A stretch of 64,000 nt of DNA from Streptomyces albus subsp. albus (GTDB lineage Bacteria > Actinomycetota > Actinomycetes > Streptomycetales > Streptomycetaceae): the NCBI RefSeq assembly GCF_000719865.1, contig NZ_JOID01000021.1, positions 1 through 64,000 on the forward strand, given 5' to 3'. Below the pieces are notes generated by a model, which saw only the letters and a list, made by a program, of their open reading frames with translations, did no database searches and was not told where the DNA came from. Of this stretch, positions 27,010 to 36,424 are shown piece by piece. Each line of letters starts with the position of its first letter. Positions within the stretch are counted from its first letter, which is position 1. The position numbers and the translations under genes were made by a program.

Positions 27010-27192
27010 CGGGGCGCGCGCCGCGGCACGCCCGCACGCCCGCACGCACGTGCGCGCGCGTGCTCCGCCTACACCGCCGTGCCCCGCGCCCCTGCCCCGT
27101 ATGCCCGTACCGCCCCGCCCGTACCCACCGCACCCCATCCGCGCACAACCGGCCGCGACCCGGCGTCCGTTCACAGTGGAGGTTTGCCCGTC

Positions 27193-28236
27193 ATGACACC
27201 ACCGGTCCCCAGCCGCAGAGGTCTCCTCTTCGGTACCGCCGCCGTCTCGGCCGGCGCGTTCCTCACCGCCTGCACGAGCAACGAGAGCAACGACAAGGGC
27301 GGCGCGCAGGAGCCCGCGGGCGGCACCGACGACAAGCCCGGCAAGGCCGTCACCATCGGTTTCGCCGGCCCGCAGGCCGACCACGGCTGGCTCAACGCCA
27401 TCAACGAGCAGGCGAAGTCCCGCGCGGAGGCGTACGAGGACGTGACGCTGGAGACGACCGAGGGCTCCAACGACACCGCCCAGCAGATCGGCCAGATCGA
27501 AACCCTGATCAACAAGAAGGTCGACGTGCTGGTGATCCTGCCGGCGGACGGCAAGGCGCTCACCCAGGTCGGGCTGAAGGCGATGCGGGCCGGCATCCCC
27601 GTCGTCAACCTCGACCGGGTCTTCGACTCCCAGCAGGCGTACCGCTGCTGGATCGGCGGCGACAACTACGGCATGGGCCTCAACGCCGGCCGCTACATCG
27701 GCGAGCAGCTCAAGGACAAGCGGAACGCCAAGGTCGTCGAACTCGCCGGCATGGACAACCTGGAGCTCACCCGGCAGCGCACCAAGGGCTTCGACGACGC
27801 CCTCAAGAACTACCCCAACATCCGCAAAGTGGCCCGCCAGGCGGCCGAGTTCACCGTCGAGTCCGGGCAGGCCAAGATGGCGCAGCTGCTCCAGGCCCAG
27901 TCCTCCTTCGACGCGCTGTGGAACCACGACGACGACCAGGGCGTGGGCGCCGAGCGCGCCATCAAGCAGGCCGGGCGCGACGAGTTCCTGATGGTTGGCG
28001 GCGCCGGGTCGAAGCACGCCATGGACGCCATCAAGGCGGACGACACCGTCCTCAAGGCCACCGTCCTCTACCCGCCGACCATGGCCGCCTCCGCCATCGA
28101 CCTCGCCCGCGCCCTCGGCCAGGGCAAGGGCGTCGGCGGGCTCGCCGAACAGGAGATCCCCGCCTCGCTCACCCTGTACTCGGCCGTCGTGACCAAGGAG
28201 AACGTCGACGAGTACCTGCCGACCGGCTTCAGCTGA
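27193..28236 (+). CDS. Sugar-binding lipoprotein (periplasmic-binding-protein type 1 fold)
   Basis: A 347-residue substrate-binding lipoprotein. It has a twin-arginine, lipobox signal (SRRGLLFGTAAVSAGAFLTAC, lipidated Cys near residue 23), then an RbsB-like fold (VTIGFAGPQADHGWLNAINE, NKKVDVLVILPADGKALTQV, GIPVVNLDRVFD). GGAGGT lies 10 nt before ATG 27193. It captures the substrate outside the membrane for the ABC pair just upstream; the sugar identity is not visible. Confidence 0.92.
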   Translation: MTPPVPSRRGLLFGTAAVSAGAFLTACTSNESNDKGGAQEPAGGTDDKPGKAVTIGFAGPQADHGWLNAINEQAKSRAEAYEDVTLETTEGSNDTAQQIGQIETLINKKVDVLVILPADGKALTQVGLKAMRAGIPVVNLDRVFDSQQAYRCWIGGDNYGMGLNAGRYIGEQLKDKRNAKVVELAGMDNLELTRQRTKGFDDALKNYPNIRKVARQAAEFTVESGQAKMAQLLQAQSSFDALWNHDDDQGVGAERAIKQAGRDEFLMVGGAGSKHAMDAIKADDTVLKATVLYPPTMAASAIDLARALGQGKGVGGLAEQEIPASLTLYSAVVTKENVDEYLPTGFS

Positions 28237-28313
28237 CGCCCCGCCGCCCCGCCCCGCACGCCGGGAGCGGGCGCCCCGCCAGCAGCGCGACGACGACGAG
28301 GAGCGATCGATCG

Positions 28314-29672
28314 ATGGACGAGAGCGAGACCGGCACCGGCACGAACGCGCACACGGGCACGGAGACGCACACGGGCCCGGCCCCGCACACCGCGGCGCGC
28401 CCCGGCCCGCAACCCGCGCCCCCCGCACCGGGTGCGGCCCCGGGCCCCGCACCCACCGCCCCGGACCCCGCCGCCACCCCGCCGCCCCTCGGGGTGGGCA
28501 TGGTCGGCTACGCCTTCATGGGCGCCGCCCACTCCCAGGGATGGCGCACGGCGGACCGGGTGTTCGACCTTCCGCTGCGGCCGGTGATGGCCGCCGTCTG
28601 CGGGCGCGATCCGGACGCCGTGCGGGCGGCGGCCCGCCGGCACGGCTGGACCGCCGCCGAGACGGACTGGCGCGCGCTGATCGCCCGCGACGACGTGCAG
28701 CTCGTCGACATCTGCACCCCCGGCGACAGCCACGCGGAGATCGCGATCGCCGCGCTGGAGGCCGGCAAGCACGTGCTGTGCGAGAAGCCGCTCGCCAACA
28801 CGGTCGCCGAGGCCGAGGCCATGGTGGAGGCGGCCCGCCGGGCCCGGGAGCGCGGGCAGCTCGCCATGGTCGGCTTCAACTACCGGCGCGTGCCGGCCCT
28901 GGCGTTCGCCCGGCGGCTGGTCGCCGCGGGCCGGCTCGGCACCCTGCGGCACGTCCGCGTCACGTACCTCCAGGACTGGATCACCGACCCGGAGTTCCCC
29001 CTCGTGTGGCGGCTGCGGAAGGAGCGCGCGGGCTCCGGCGCGCTGGGCGACCTCGGCGCGCACATCGTCGACCTGGCGCAGCACCTGGCGGGCGAGCACC
29101 TGGCCGGTGTCTCCGCGCTCACCGAGACCTTCGTGAAGGAACGGCCGCTGCCGGGCGCCGCCCACGGCCTGTCCGCGGCGGCGGACGGCGCGGGACGCGG
29201 CCCCGTCACCGTGGACGACGCGGCCCTCTTCACCGGCCGGCTGGCCTCCGGGGCGCTGGCGTCCTTCGAGGTCACCCGGGTCGCCGCCGGCCGCAAGAAC
29301 TCCCTCCGCATCGAACTCAACGGCTCCCAGGGCTCGCTCTTCTTCGACCTCGAACGCCTCAACGAGCTCTCCTTCCACGACCACACCGAGGAGGCCGCGG
29401 TCTCCGGCTTCCGCCGCATCCTCGTCACCGAACCCGAACACCCCTACCTGGAGGCGTGGTGGCCGCCCGGCCACGGCCTCGGCTACGAGCACACCTTCGT
29501 GCACCAGGCCCGCGACCTGGTGCACGCCATCGCCGCGGGCACCGACCCCCGGCCGTCGTTCGCCGACGGGCTGCAGGTGCAGCGGGTCCTCGCCGCCGTC
29601 GAGGAGAGCGCCGGGCACGACAGCCGCTACACCCCCGTCGAACCCGCCCCCGTCCTCCCCGCCCTCGCCTGA
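28314..29672 (+). CDS. Gfo/Idh/MocA-family NAD(P)-dependent oxidoreductase
   Basis: A 452-residue cytoplasmic dehydrogenase. After about 55 low-complexity residues comes the nucleotide-binding domain ([17 protein letters not shown], with GxxGxA-type Rossmann start), the family motif [15 protein letters not shown] and [14 protein letters not shown]. The C-terminal domain includes [17 protein letters not shown], with the Asp and His expected in the active site. GAGGAG precedes the ATG. Members oxidise sugars, polyols or inositols, often to 3-keto sugars, which fits the uptake system upstream and the isomerase downstream. Confidence 0.9.
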   Translation: MDESETGTGTNAHTGTETHTGPAPHTAARPGPQPAPPAPGAAPGPAPTAPDPAATPPPLGVGMVGYAFMGAAHSQGWRTADRVFDLPLRPVMAAVCGRDPDAVRAAARRHGWTAAETDWRALIARDDVQLVDICTPGDSHAEIAIAALEAGKHVLCEKPLANTVAEAEAMVEAARRARERGQLAMVGFNYRRVPALAFARRLVAAGRLGTLRHVRVTYLQDWITDPEFPLVWRLRKERAGSGALGDLGAHIVDLAQHLAGEHLAGVSALTETFVKERPLPGAAHGLSAAADGAGRGPVTVDDAALFTGRLASGALASFEVTRVAAGRKNSLRIELNGSQGSLFFDLERLNELSFHDHTEEAAVSGFRRILVTEPEHPYLEAWWPPGHGLGYEHTFVHQARDLVHAIAAGTDPRPSFADGLQVQRVLAAVEESAGHDSRYTPVEPAPVLPALA

Positions 29673-29799
29673 GGAGTCCCCACCAGCGGCCGGAGTGCCC
29701 CGGAGAGCCGGACGGCCGCACCTCAGGAGCCGCTGCGGGCACGACCCGACCAGCCACATCCGGCCCTCCCGGGCCGCCCAACGACTTCCGGAGGCCCCG

Positions 29800-30807
<1,008 letters not shown>

Positions 30808-31205
30808 ACGGTCCGCCCGCCGGGTCCGGTCCGCACGCACGCACGCCCGCACGCCGCCGACCGGCCCGGCCCAACCCCTGCCCCCGCACGGGGCATTGAG
30901 CGGGCCCCGGCCCCCGGGCGGCACTCCGCACGCCCGCCACGGGACGGCCGGACGCGGCCGCCCGGCGACTTCCCCCACGGTCGCCGGGCGGGCGCGCTGC
31001 TCACCGCCACCGCCACCGCCACCGCGTCCCGCGCGGAGCGCCACTCCGTGCGACCGCCGGCCTCGGTGTGACCGCCCGGCCGAGTGGCTCCCCTCACCGA
31101 CCGCGCTCATCCGCCTCATAAAACACTGTGCGCTCATCTGTTCGATCCCGATAGTGTCAGTCAGTGGCCAGGGGATGCCTGGCTGTCACTTGGAGGGGGA
31201 AGTAA
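30808..31205. other. Intergenic region without a gene
   Basis: About 400 bp with a CGCA-type short repeat at the start and an AT-richer end. GCCAGG (31167-31172) and CCTGGC (31178-31183) form a hairpin in the presumed 5' leader of the next gene, just before its GGAGGGGG ribosome site. TAGTGT near 31151 could be a -10 box but I see no convincing -35. Confidence 0.5.
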
Positions 31206-31757
31206 GTGAAGATACGTGCGGCTGTCACTTCCGCCGTTGTACTGGGCTCTTTAGCCGTCGCTCCGGTCGCTTCGGCGGCCGGGCAGCCCGAGCCGGGGCC
31301 CACCGCGCCGGTCCGGACCGTTGACATCGGGGGAGTCGAGGTCGACAAGCAGGCATCGGCCGAGACCAAGCGGATCATCGAGGCCGACACGGGTGCCGCC
31401 ACGGCAGCCGCCAACGTGTGCGGGTCCGGATACTCGATCTCCACCGGCGCGGTGCGCTACGGCACCTACGGCACCACGTACACCTGGACCAACGGGACGA
31501 GCACGGGGTCCTCCTACTACGACAAGCCCATCTGTGCGGTGTTCTTCAACGACACCGGATACACCAAGTACATGGGCGTGCGGCTGCGTTCCAACTACAC
31601 GGCCGACGCACCCAAGGAAGACTTCGGCGCCTACCGCTCCTACGCCGGCCCCGTTTACCAGAAGCGAGGCTACTGCGGCAAGGTGTACTCCTATATGAAG
31701 TCCTCCAGCGGCACGGACCTGGTCGACAACACCTTCACGGTCGGAAGCTGCAACTGA
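31206..31757 (+). CDS. Secreted small protein with four cysteines, unknown function
   Basis: A 183-residue protein with a Sec signal peptide (MKIRAAVTSAVVLGSLAVAP, cleavage after about VASAA). The mature domain is Tyr/Ser/Thr-rich with four Cys (NVCGSG, KPICAVFFND, GYCGKVYS, VGSCN) and probably two disulfides. The GTG start is preceded by GGAGGGGG. The lipoprotein gene starts 2 nt after its stop, so the two are likely one operon. Family not recognised. Confidence 0.75.
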   Translation: MKIRAAVTSAVVLGSLAVAPVASAAGQPEPGPTAPVRTVDIGGVEVDKQASAETKRIIEADTGAATAAANVCGSGYSISTGAVRYGTYGTTYTWTNGTSTGSSYYDKPICAVFFNDTGYTKYMGVRLRSNYTADAPKEDFGAYRSYAGPVYQKRGYCGKVYSYMKSSSGTDLVDNTFTVGSCN

Positions 31758-31759
31758 GC

Positions 31760-32341
31760 GTGAAACACCACTACTCACTTCGTGTGCCGGCAGCCGCCGC
31801 CGCCCTTGCGGCGGCGGCTCTGGCCGTTTCCGGATGCACCTCGCAGCAGACCGGCACCGCCTCCCCGTCCGCCTCCCCGTCCGTCTCGGCGGATCCGACG
31901 TCCGGATCCGGTGACCGGGACGAAGGCACGCCGCAGGCGACGCCTACGGAAGAGACGTCACCGGGGCCACCGAAGTCCTCGGAGACGCCGGCCGACACGC
32001 CGCCCACCGCTGTGGCGACGGGGCCCGCTGAGGCACCGGCAACAACGGGAAACACCAAGGTCTACACGTTCGGTGACATCGAGATCCGGCTGACGCCGAA
32101 CGACTTGGGCGTCTACACCGCCATCCACGTGCCCAACCCGTCGGACCAGCCCTTCTCGTTCTCCGTCTCCGTACGCGTGACGGGCCCCGCCGGGTTCGAG
32201 GTGCTGATGAAGCGGGACTTCCGGCATGTGCTGCCCGGGGACGCGGGCAGGGAGGCCGGGCTCCTCATCGACAAGGACGAGGCTCCGGCACCGGACGACC
32301 CGACTGCGGAGATCGTCTCCTTCGAGCAGACCCCGTTGTGA
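31760..32341 (+). CDS. Putative lipoprotein
   Basis: A 193-residue protein with a lipoprotein signal (hydrophobic AAAAALAAAALAVSGC, lipobox VSGC), a Ser/Thr/Pro-rich spacer of about 70 residues and a C-terminal beta-rich domain (YTFGDIEIRLTPNDLGVYTA, HVPNPSDQPFSFSVSVRVTG). The GTG lies 2 nt after the preceding stop. The C-terminal domain looks like those of surface or partner-binding lipoproteins; no specific family is claimed. Confidence 0.7.
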   Translation: MKHHYSLRVPAAAAALAAAALAVSGCTSQQTGTASPSASPSVSADPTSGSGDRDEGTPQATPTEETSPGPPKSSETPADTPPTAVATGPAEAPATTGNTKVYTFGDIEIRLTPNDLGVYTAIHVPNPSDQPFSFSVSVRVTGPAGFEVLMKRDFRHVLPGDAGREAGLLIDKDEAPAPDDPTAEIVSFEQTPL

Positions 32342-32440
32342 AGAGTCCATGCAGCCCTTTCCGGTGCTCCGGAAACGGAATCGGATCGACGGGGACTCGT
32401 ACCGGCTTGACGCCCAAGCCCTCCTGAACCACCCGGAAGT

Positions 32441-32479
32441 GGCGGGGCCCGGTGAGCGATCTCGCCACCGGGCCCCGCC
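32441..32479. terminator. Bidirectional terminator hairpin
   Basis: GGCGGGGCCCGGTG (32441-32454) and CACCGGGCCCCGCC (32466-32479) form a perfect 14-bp stem, and the loop has its own GCGA/TCGC pairing. It sits between the lipoprotein gene and the convergent small gene. Confidence 0.7.
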
Positions 32480-32492
32480 ACCGTTACCGCCG

Positions 32493-32786
32493 TCACTGCG
32501 TCCAGGCGAGCGGGGAATCCGAGACGGTCGGGCGTGGGCCGGTCGTGCCCCGGGCCGCGGAGCTGCCGCCCTCGAGCGCGTCCGCCACGGAGAGCAGCAG
32601 TTCGGCCAGTGAGGAGGCGTACGGCTCCGGATCGTAGCCCTCGCCGAACACCAGCACAGAACTCCGGCCCCGCGGTTCAGCGTCCAGGATGAGCCCGTAC
32701 GGTGCGTCGCTCTTCTCGGCGACATGCCGTCGCCTCCCCCTGTGTTCGCTGCGTACGGTGATCGGTGATCCGCCGGAGTCTCGCAC
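32493..32786 (-). CDS. Small hypothetical protein
   Basis: A 97-residue reading frame with a coding-like middle (APYGLILDAEPRGRSSVLVF, EPYASSLAELLLSVADALEG). The only in-frame start is GTG 32786 with a poor ribosome site, while an ATG in another frame at about 32725 has a good one (GGGGGAGG). A frameshift or a wrong start is therefore possible. The convergent terminator at 32441-32479 supports a transcript here. Function unknown. Confidence 0.4.
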   Translation of the reverse strand: MRDSGGSPITVRSEHRGRRRHVAEKSDAPYGLILDAEPRGRSSVLVFGEGYDPEPYASSLAELLLSVADALEGGSSAARGTTGPRPTVSDSPLAWTQ

Positions 32787-32882
32787 CCCGAATGCTGTAA
32801 CGTCCGGGCGTAAATCCCCCGTCTTCGGGCGCCACCCCCAGCGATGGCCGGCGGATGACGCAGGGGAGGATGCCTGGCCGGC

Positions 32883-33233
32883 TCAGGCCGCGTCGGTGCG
32901 GTGCCCGGTGAAGCTCACCCGGGTGTCGTCGTTGTCTAGGGCAATGTTGAGGGTGGCGTTCAGGGCCTTGGCGAGCTTGGCGAGCTTGGCGAGGAGCGGC
33001 AGCGCGGGGACGGTGTCGGAGCCCTCGATCCGGGAGATCTTCGCCTGGGTGAGGCCCGCACGGTCGGCGAGTTCGGTCTGGGTGAGCCCGAGCTCGGTGC
33101 GCCGGTCATATACGGCTTGCGCCAGGGCCATGGACAGCCGGATCTCGCGACGGGCCTCGGCCACGTCCTCCGGCTCGGTCAAGCCCTCGGCGAGCTTGCG
33201 CTCACGCAGGGTCTTCCAGCGGCTGTGGCTCAT
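32883..33233 (-). CDS. XRE-family antitoxin-like regulator (HigA type)
   Basis: A 116-residue protein with an N-terminal helical region and a Cro/C1-type HTH (LGLTQTELADRAGLTQAKIS RIEG, about residues 48-72) followed by PALPLLAKLAKALNATLNIA and a short beta tail. Its ATG overlaps the stop of an upstream remnant (ATGA at 33230-33233), the arrangement of toxin-first HigBA-like pairs. The toxin seems broken, so this may be an orphan antitoxin. Confidence 0.8.
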   Translation of the reverse strand: MSHSRWKTLRERKLAEGLTEPEDVAEARREIRLSMALAQAVYDRRTELGLTQTELADRAGLTQAKISRIEGSDTVPALPLLAKLAKLAKALNATLNIALDNDDTRVSFTGHRTDAA

Positions 33234-33436
33234 TGCTCCACCTCTCCGTTCCCGAGGACGCGGATGAACTCCTCGTGGGCCGGCCCATGCTCTGCCTCGC
33301 GAACATTCTGATGGTGCGCCGGCCCCGTCCGCCCCTCCTTGCCCTTTGTCCAGCGGCAGGAAGAAGACGTGGCTGATGTGTGTCGAAGGGGTTTCCGAAT
33401 AGGACGAACGAAGCTACGGTCCTTGAGGTGTATCGG
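33230..33436 (-). pseudogene. Remnant of a HigB-like toxin gene
   Basis: The frame ending at 33230 reads AHHQNVREAEHGPAHEEFIR VLGNGEVEQ and stops in an ATGA overlap with the antitoxin gene. Upstream it has no start codon, and the adjacent frame contains HVFFLPLDKG, which would fit a toxin core. This suggests a frameshifted, 5'-truncated toxin gene. The remaining gap to 33595 shows no gene. Confidence 0.35.
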
Positions 33437-33595
33437 TCACGGTGATCCCGGTGGTGCGACGCGGCCGCCGGGCCGGCGCTCCGCCGATGCCCGACCGCAT
33501 CCGCACCGCACCGCACCAGCCCGCACCTGCACCGCAGCCCCCCACGGCGCGACGGCGCGCGCCTGTCACACACCGTCATCCTCCGGAGGACATCC

Positions 33596-36088
33596 GTGCA
33601 CAGGAAACGGCTCAGTCTCCGCAAGTCCCTCGCACTGCTGACGAGTTCGCTGCTCGCCGGAGCCACCCTCGCTCTCACGGCACCCCCCTCGGGCGCCGCC
33701 CCCGCCCCGGCCGCCGCCTCCGGGGAACGCGCCCCGCAGGCTCCCGCCGCCGAGGACTTCCAGCAGGTCACCCTCGCCAAGGGCGCGGCCGAGACCGGTG
33801 AGCCCATGACCCTCGCCGTGCTGCCCGACCGATCGGTCCTGCACACCTCGCGCGACGGCACCTTACGCATCACCGACGCCGCCGGGAACACCAAGGTCTC
33901 CGGGAAGCTCCCCGTGTACTCGCACGACGAGGAAGGTCTCCAAGGCATCGGCGTCGACCCGGACTTCGCCGACAACCGCGCGATCTACCTCTACTACGCG
34001 CCCGAGCTCGACACCCCCGGCGGCGACGCCCCCAACAGCGGCGACCCCGAGGACTTCGCCCCGTACGAGGGCGTCAACCGCCTGTCCCGCTTCGTCCTCG
34101 ACGAGGACGGCACGCTGGACACCGGCAGCGAGAAGAAGATCCTCGACGTCGCCGCCACCCGCGGCATCTGCTGCCACGTCGGCGGCGACATCGACTTCGA
34201 CGCCGAGGGGAACCTCTACCTCTCCACCGGCGACGACTCCAACCCCTTCGCCTCCGACGGCTACGCGCCCCTGGACGACCGCGAGCGCCGCAACCCGGCC
34301 TACGACGCCCGCCGCACCTCCGGCAACAGCAACGACCTGCGCGGCAAGATCCTCCGGATCAAGGTCGCGGACGACGGCTCGTACACGATCCCGGACGGCA
34401 ACCTCTTCGCCCCGGGCACCGAGAAGACCCGCCCCGAGATCTACGCGATGGGCTTCCGCAACCCCTTCCGGATGAGCGTCGACAAGCCCACCGGCACCAT
34501 CTACGTCGGCGACTACGGCCCCGACGCGGGCGCCGCCGACCCCGACCGCGGACCGGCCGGCAGCGTCGAGTTCACCCGCGTCACCGGCCCCGGCAACTTC
34601 GGCTGGCCGTACTGCGCCGGCGACAACGAGCCCTACCGGGAGTACGACTTCGCCACCCGCACCCCCGGCGAGACCTTCGACTGCTCCGCGCCCCGCAACA
34701 CCTCCCGGCACAACACCGGCCTCACCGAACTGCCCGCCGCGCAGCCCGCCTGGATCCCTTATGACGGCGGCTCCGTGCCGGAGTTCGGCACCGGCTCCGA
34801 GTCCCCGGTGGGCGGCCCCGTCTACCGCTACGACCCGGACCTCGACTCGCCCGTCAAGTTCCCGGAAGCCTATGACGGGGACTTCTTCGCCGGGGAGTTC
34901 GGCCGCCAGTGGATCAAGCGGATCGAGCACGGCGAGGACGGCACCGTCCAGTCGATCAACGACTTCCCCTGGTCCGGAACGCAGGTCATGGACATGGCCT
35001 TCGGCCCGGACGGGGCCCTGTACGTCCTCGACTACGGCCTCTCCTGGTTCGGCGGCGACGAGAACTCCGCCCTCTACCGCATCGAGAACGCCACCGACGG
35101 CCGCTCACCGGTCGCCGAGGCCGCCGCCGACCGCACCTCCGGCCAGGCCCCGCTGAAGGTGCAGTTCTCCGCCGAGGGCACCACCGACGCCGACGGCGAC
35201 GAGCTGACCTATCACTGGGACTTCGGCGACGGATCCACCTCGGAATACGCCGACCCCGCCCACACCTACCGCGAGAACGGCACTTACACCGCCACCCTCA
35301 CCGCGACCGACCCCTCCGGCCGCTCGGGCTCCGCGAGCGTCCACCTCACCGTCGGCAACACGGCCCCGACCGTGAAGCTCGAACTCCCGGGGGACGGGCA
35401 GCTGTTCACCTTCGGTGACGAGGTCCCGTTCAAGGTGACGGTGACCGACCCCGAGGACGGCGAGATCGACTGCTCGAAGGTCGAGGTCACCTACGTCCTC
35501 GGCCACGACAGCCACGGACACCCCGTCACCTCGGCCACCGGATGCTCCGGCACCCTCAAGACCACGGCGGACGGCGAACACGACCCCAACGCCAACATCT
35601 TCGGGGTCTTCAACGCCGAGTACACCGACAACGGCGGAGGCGGCCAGCCCGCGCTGACCGGCAGCGACAGCAGCGTCGTCCAGCCGAAGAACCGCCAGGC
35701 CGAGCACTACGGCGACACGCAGGGCGCCGAGGCCACCGAGCGCGAGGGAGCCCACGGCGGCCGCACCGCCGGCTCGCTGGACGACGGCGACTGGATCTCC
35801 TTCGAGCCGTATCTGCTCGCCGACGCCACCGGTCTCACCGCGCGGGTCGCCTCCGGCGGCGCGGGCGGCACGCTCGAGATCCGCAGCGGCTCACCGGCCG
35901 GCACGCTCCTCGGCTCGGCGGAGGTCCCGGCCACCGGCGGCTGGGAGAGCTTCGAGGACGTCACCGCGGAACTGTCGGGAGCACCGGCGGAGACCACGAC
36001 CCTCTACCTGGTCGCCAAGGACTCCGGCTCCGGCTCCGGTGACGGACCGCTGTTCGAGGTGGACGACTTCACCTTCAGCACCGGCTGA
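33596..36088 (+). CDS. Secreted PQQ-dependent-type sugar dehydrogenase with PKD and CBM6 domains
   Basis: An 830-residue exported protein. Signal peptide about 1-36 (MHRKRLSLRKSLALLTSSLL), then a glucose/sorbosone dehydrogenase beta-propeller (about 55-495) with GICCHVGGDIDFDAEGNLYL, YAMGFRNPFRMSVD and GNFGWPYCAGDNEP. A PKD domain follows (about 500-590, LTYHWDFGDGSTSEYADPAH) and a C-terminal CBM6-like module (about 695-829, NRQAEHYGDTQGAEATEREG, DDGDWISFEPYLL). GTG 33596 follows GGAGGAC. The soluble-GDH fold, PKD and CBM suggest oxidation of sugars on polysaccharides outside the cell. It is followed by a ThuA-DUF1080 gene, a frequent partner. Confidence 0.9.
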   Translation: MHRKRLSLRKSLALLTSSLLAGATLALTAPPSGAAPAPAAASGERAPQAPAAEDFQQVTLAKGAAETGEPMTLAVLPDRSVLHTSRDGTLRITDAAGNTKVSGKLPVYSHDEEGLQGIGVDPDFADNRAIYLYYAPELDTPGGDAPNSGDPEDFAPYEGVNRLSRFVLDEDGTLDTGSEKKILDVAATRGICCHVGGDIDFDAEGNLYLSTGDDSNPFASDGYAPLDDRERRNPAYDARRTSGNSNDLRGKILRIKVADDGSYTIPDGNLFAPGTEKTRPEIYAMGFRNPFRMSVDKPTGTIYVGDYGPDAGAADPDRGPAGSVEFTRVTGPGNFGWPYCAGDNEPYREYDFATRTPGETFDCSAPRNTSRHNTGLTELPAAQPAWIPYDGGSVPEFGTGSESPVGGPVYRYDPDLDSPVKFPEAYDGDFFAGEFGRQWIKRIEHGEDGTVQSINDFPWSGTQVMDMAFGPDGALYVLDYGLSWFGGDENSALYRIENATDGRSPVAEAAADRTSGQAPLKVQFSAEGTTDADGDELTYHWDFGDGSTSEYADPAHTYRENGTYTATLTATDPSGRSGSASVHLTVGNTAPTVKLELPGDGQLFTFGDEVPFKVTVTDPEDGEIDCSKVEVTYVLGHDSHGHPVTSATGCSGTLKTTADGEHDPNANIFGVFNAEYTDNGGGGQPALTGSDSSVVQPKNRQAEHYGDTQGAEATEREGAHGGRTAGSLDDGDWISFEPYLLADATGLTARVASGGAGGTLEIRSGSPAGTLLGSAEVPATGGWESFEDVTAELSGAPAETTTLYLVAKDSGSGSGDGPLFEVDDFTFSTG

Positions 36089-36095
36089 ACGACGC

Positions 36096-36123
36096 GGCCG
36101 GCCCGGGCTCTCCCGGGCCGGCC
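36096..36123 (+). terminator. Hairpin terminator after the dehydrogenase
   Basis: GGCCGGCCCGGG (36096-36107) and CCCGGGCCGGCC (36112-36123) form a perfect 12-bp stem with a 4-nt loop and no T-run, starting 7 bp after the stop. The rest of the gap to 36424 has two copies of GCACAGCCCGCACCACC-type sequence (about 36226-36258) and no gene. Confidence 0.65.
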
Positions 36124-36424
36124 GGGCCCGGCCGGGCGGCCCCCAACGTGCCGGCGGGACCGTCCATGAGAACCGGTCCCGCCGGGGCCCGCACCCGGCA
36201 TCACGGCACCGGCACCCGGCACCACCGCACAGCCCGCACCACCGCACAGCCCGCACCGTCGTACCGCCGGCCCGACCCGGCCCGCCGCCCCTCCGGCGGC
36301 GGGCCGCCGACCGCACCCCCGGCCGCCCCCGCGCCCCGGCAGGACGGCCCGGCCACCGGCCCCGGGAACGCCCCGGACCGCGCGCCGGCCACCGCCCTCC
36401 CCGCCCGGAGGAAGGAGCACCCCC

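Noticed and set aside
24913..28452. Giant minus-strand frame opposite the sugar ABC genes
   Set aside because: No recognisable domain; the opposite strand carries three recognised transporter genes with ribosome sites.
32349..32440. Possible small gene starting MQPFPVLRKRNRIDGDSYRL
   Set aside because: The beginning looks coding, but it has no ribosome site and runs straight through the terminator hairpin.
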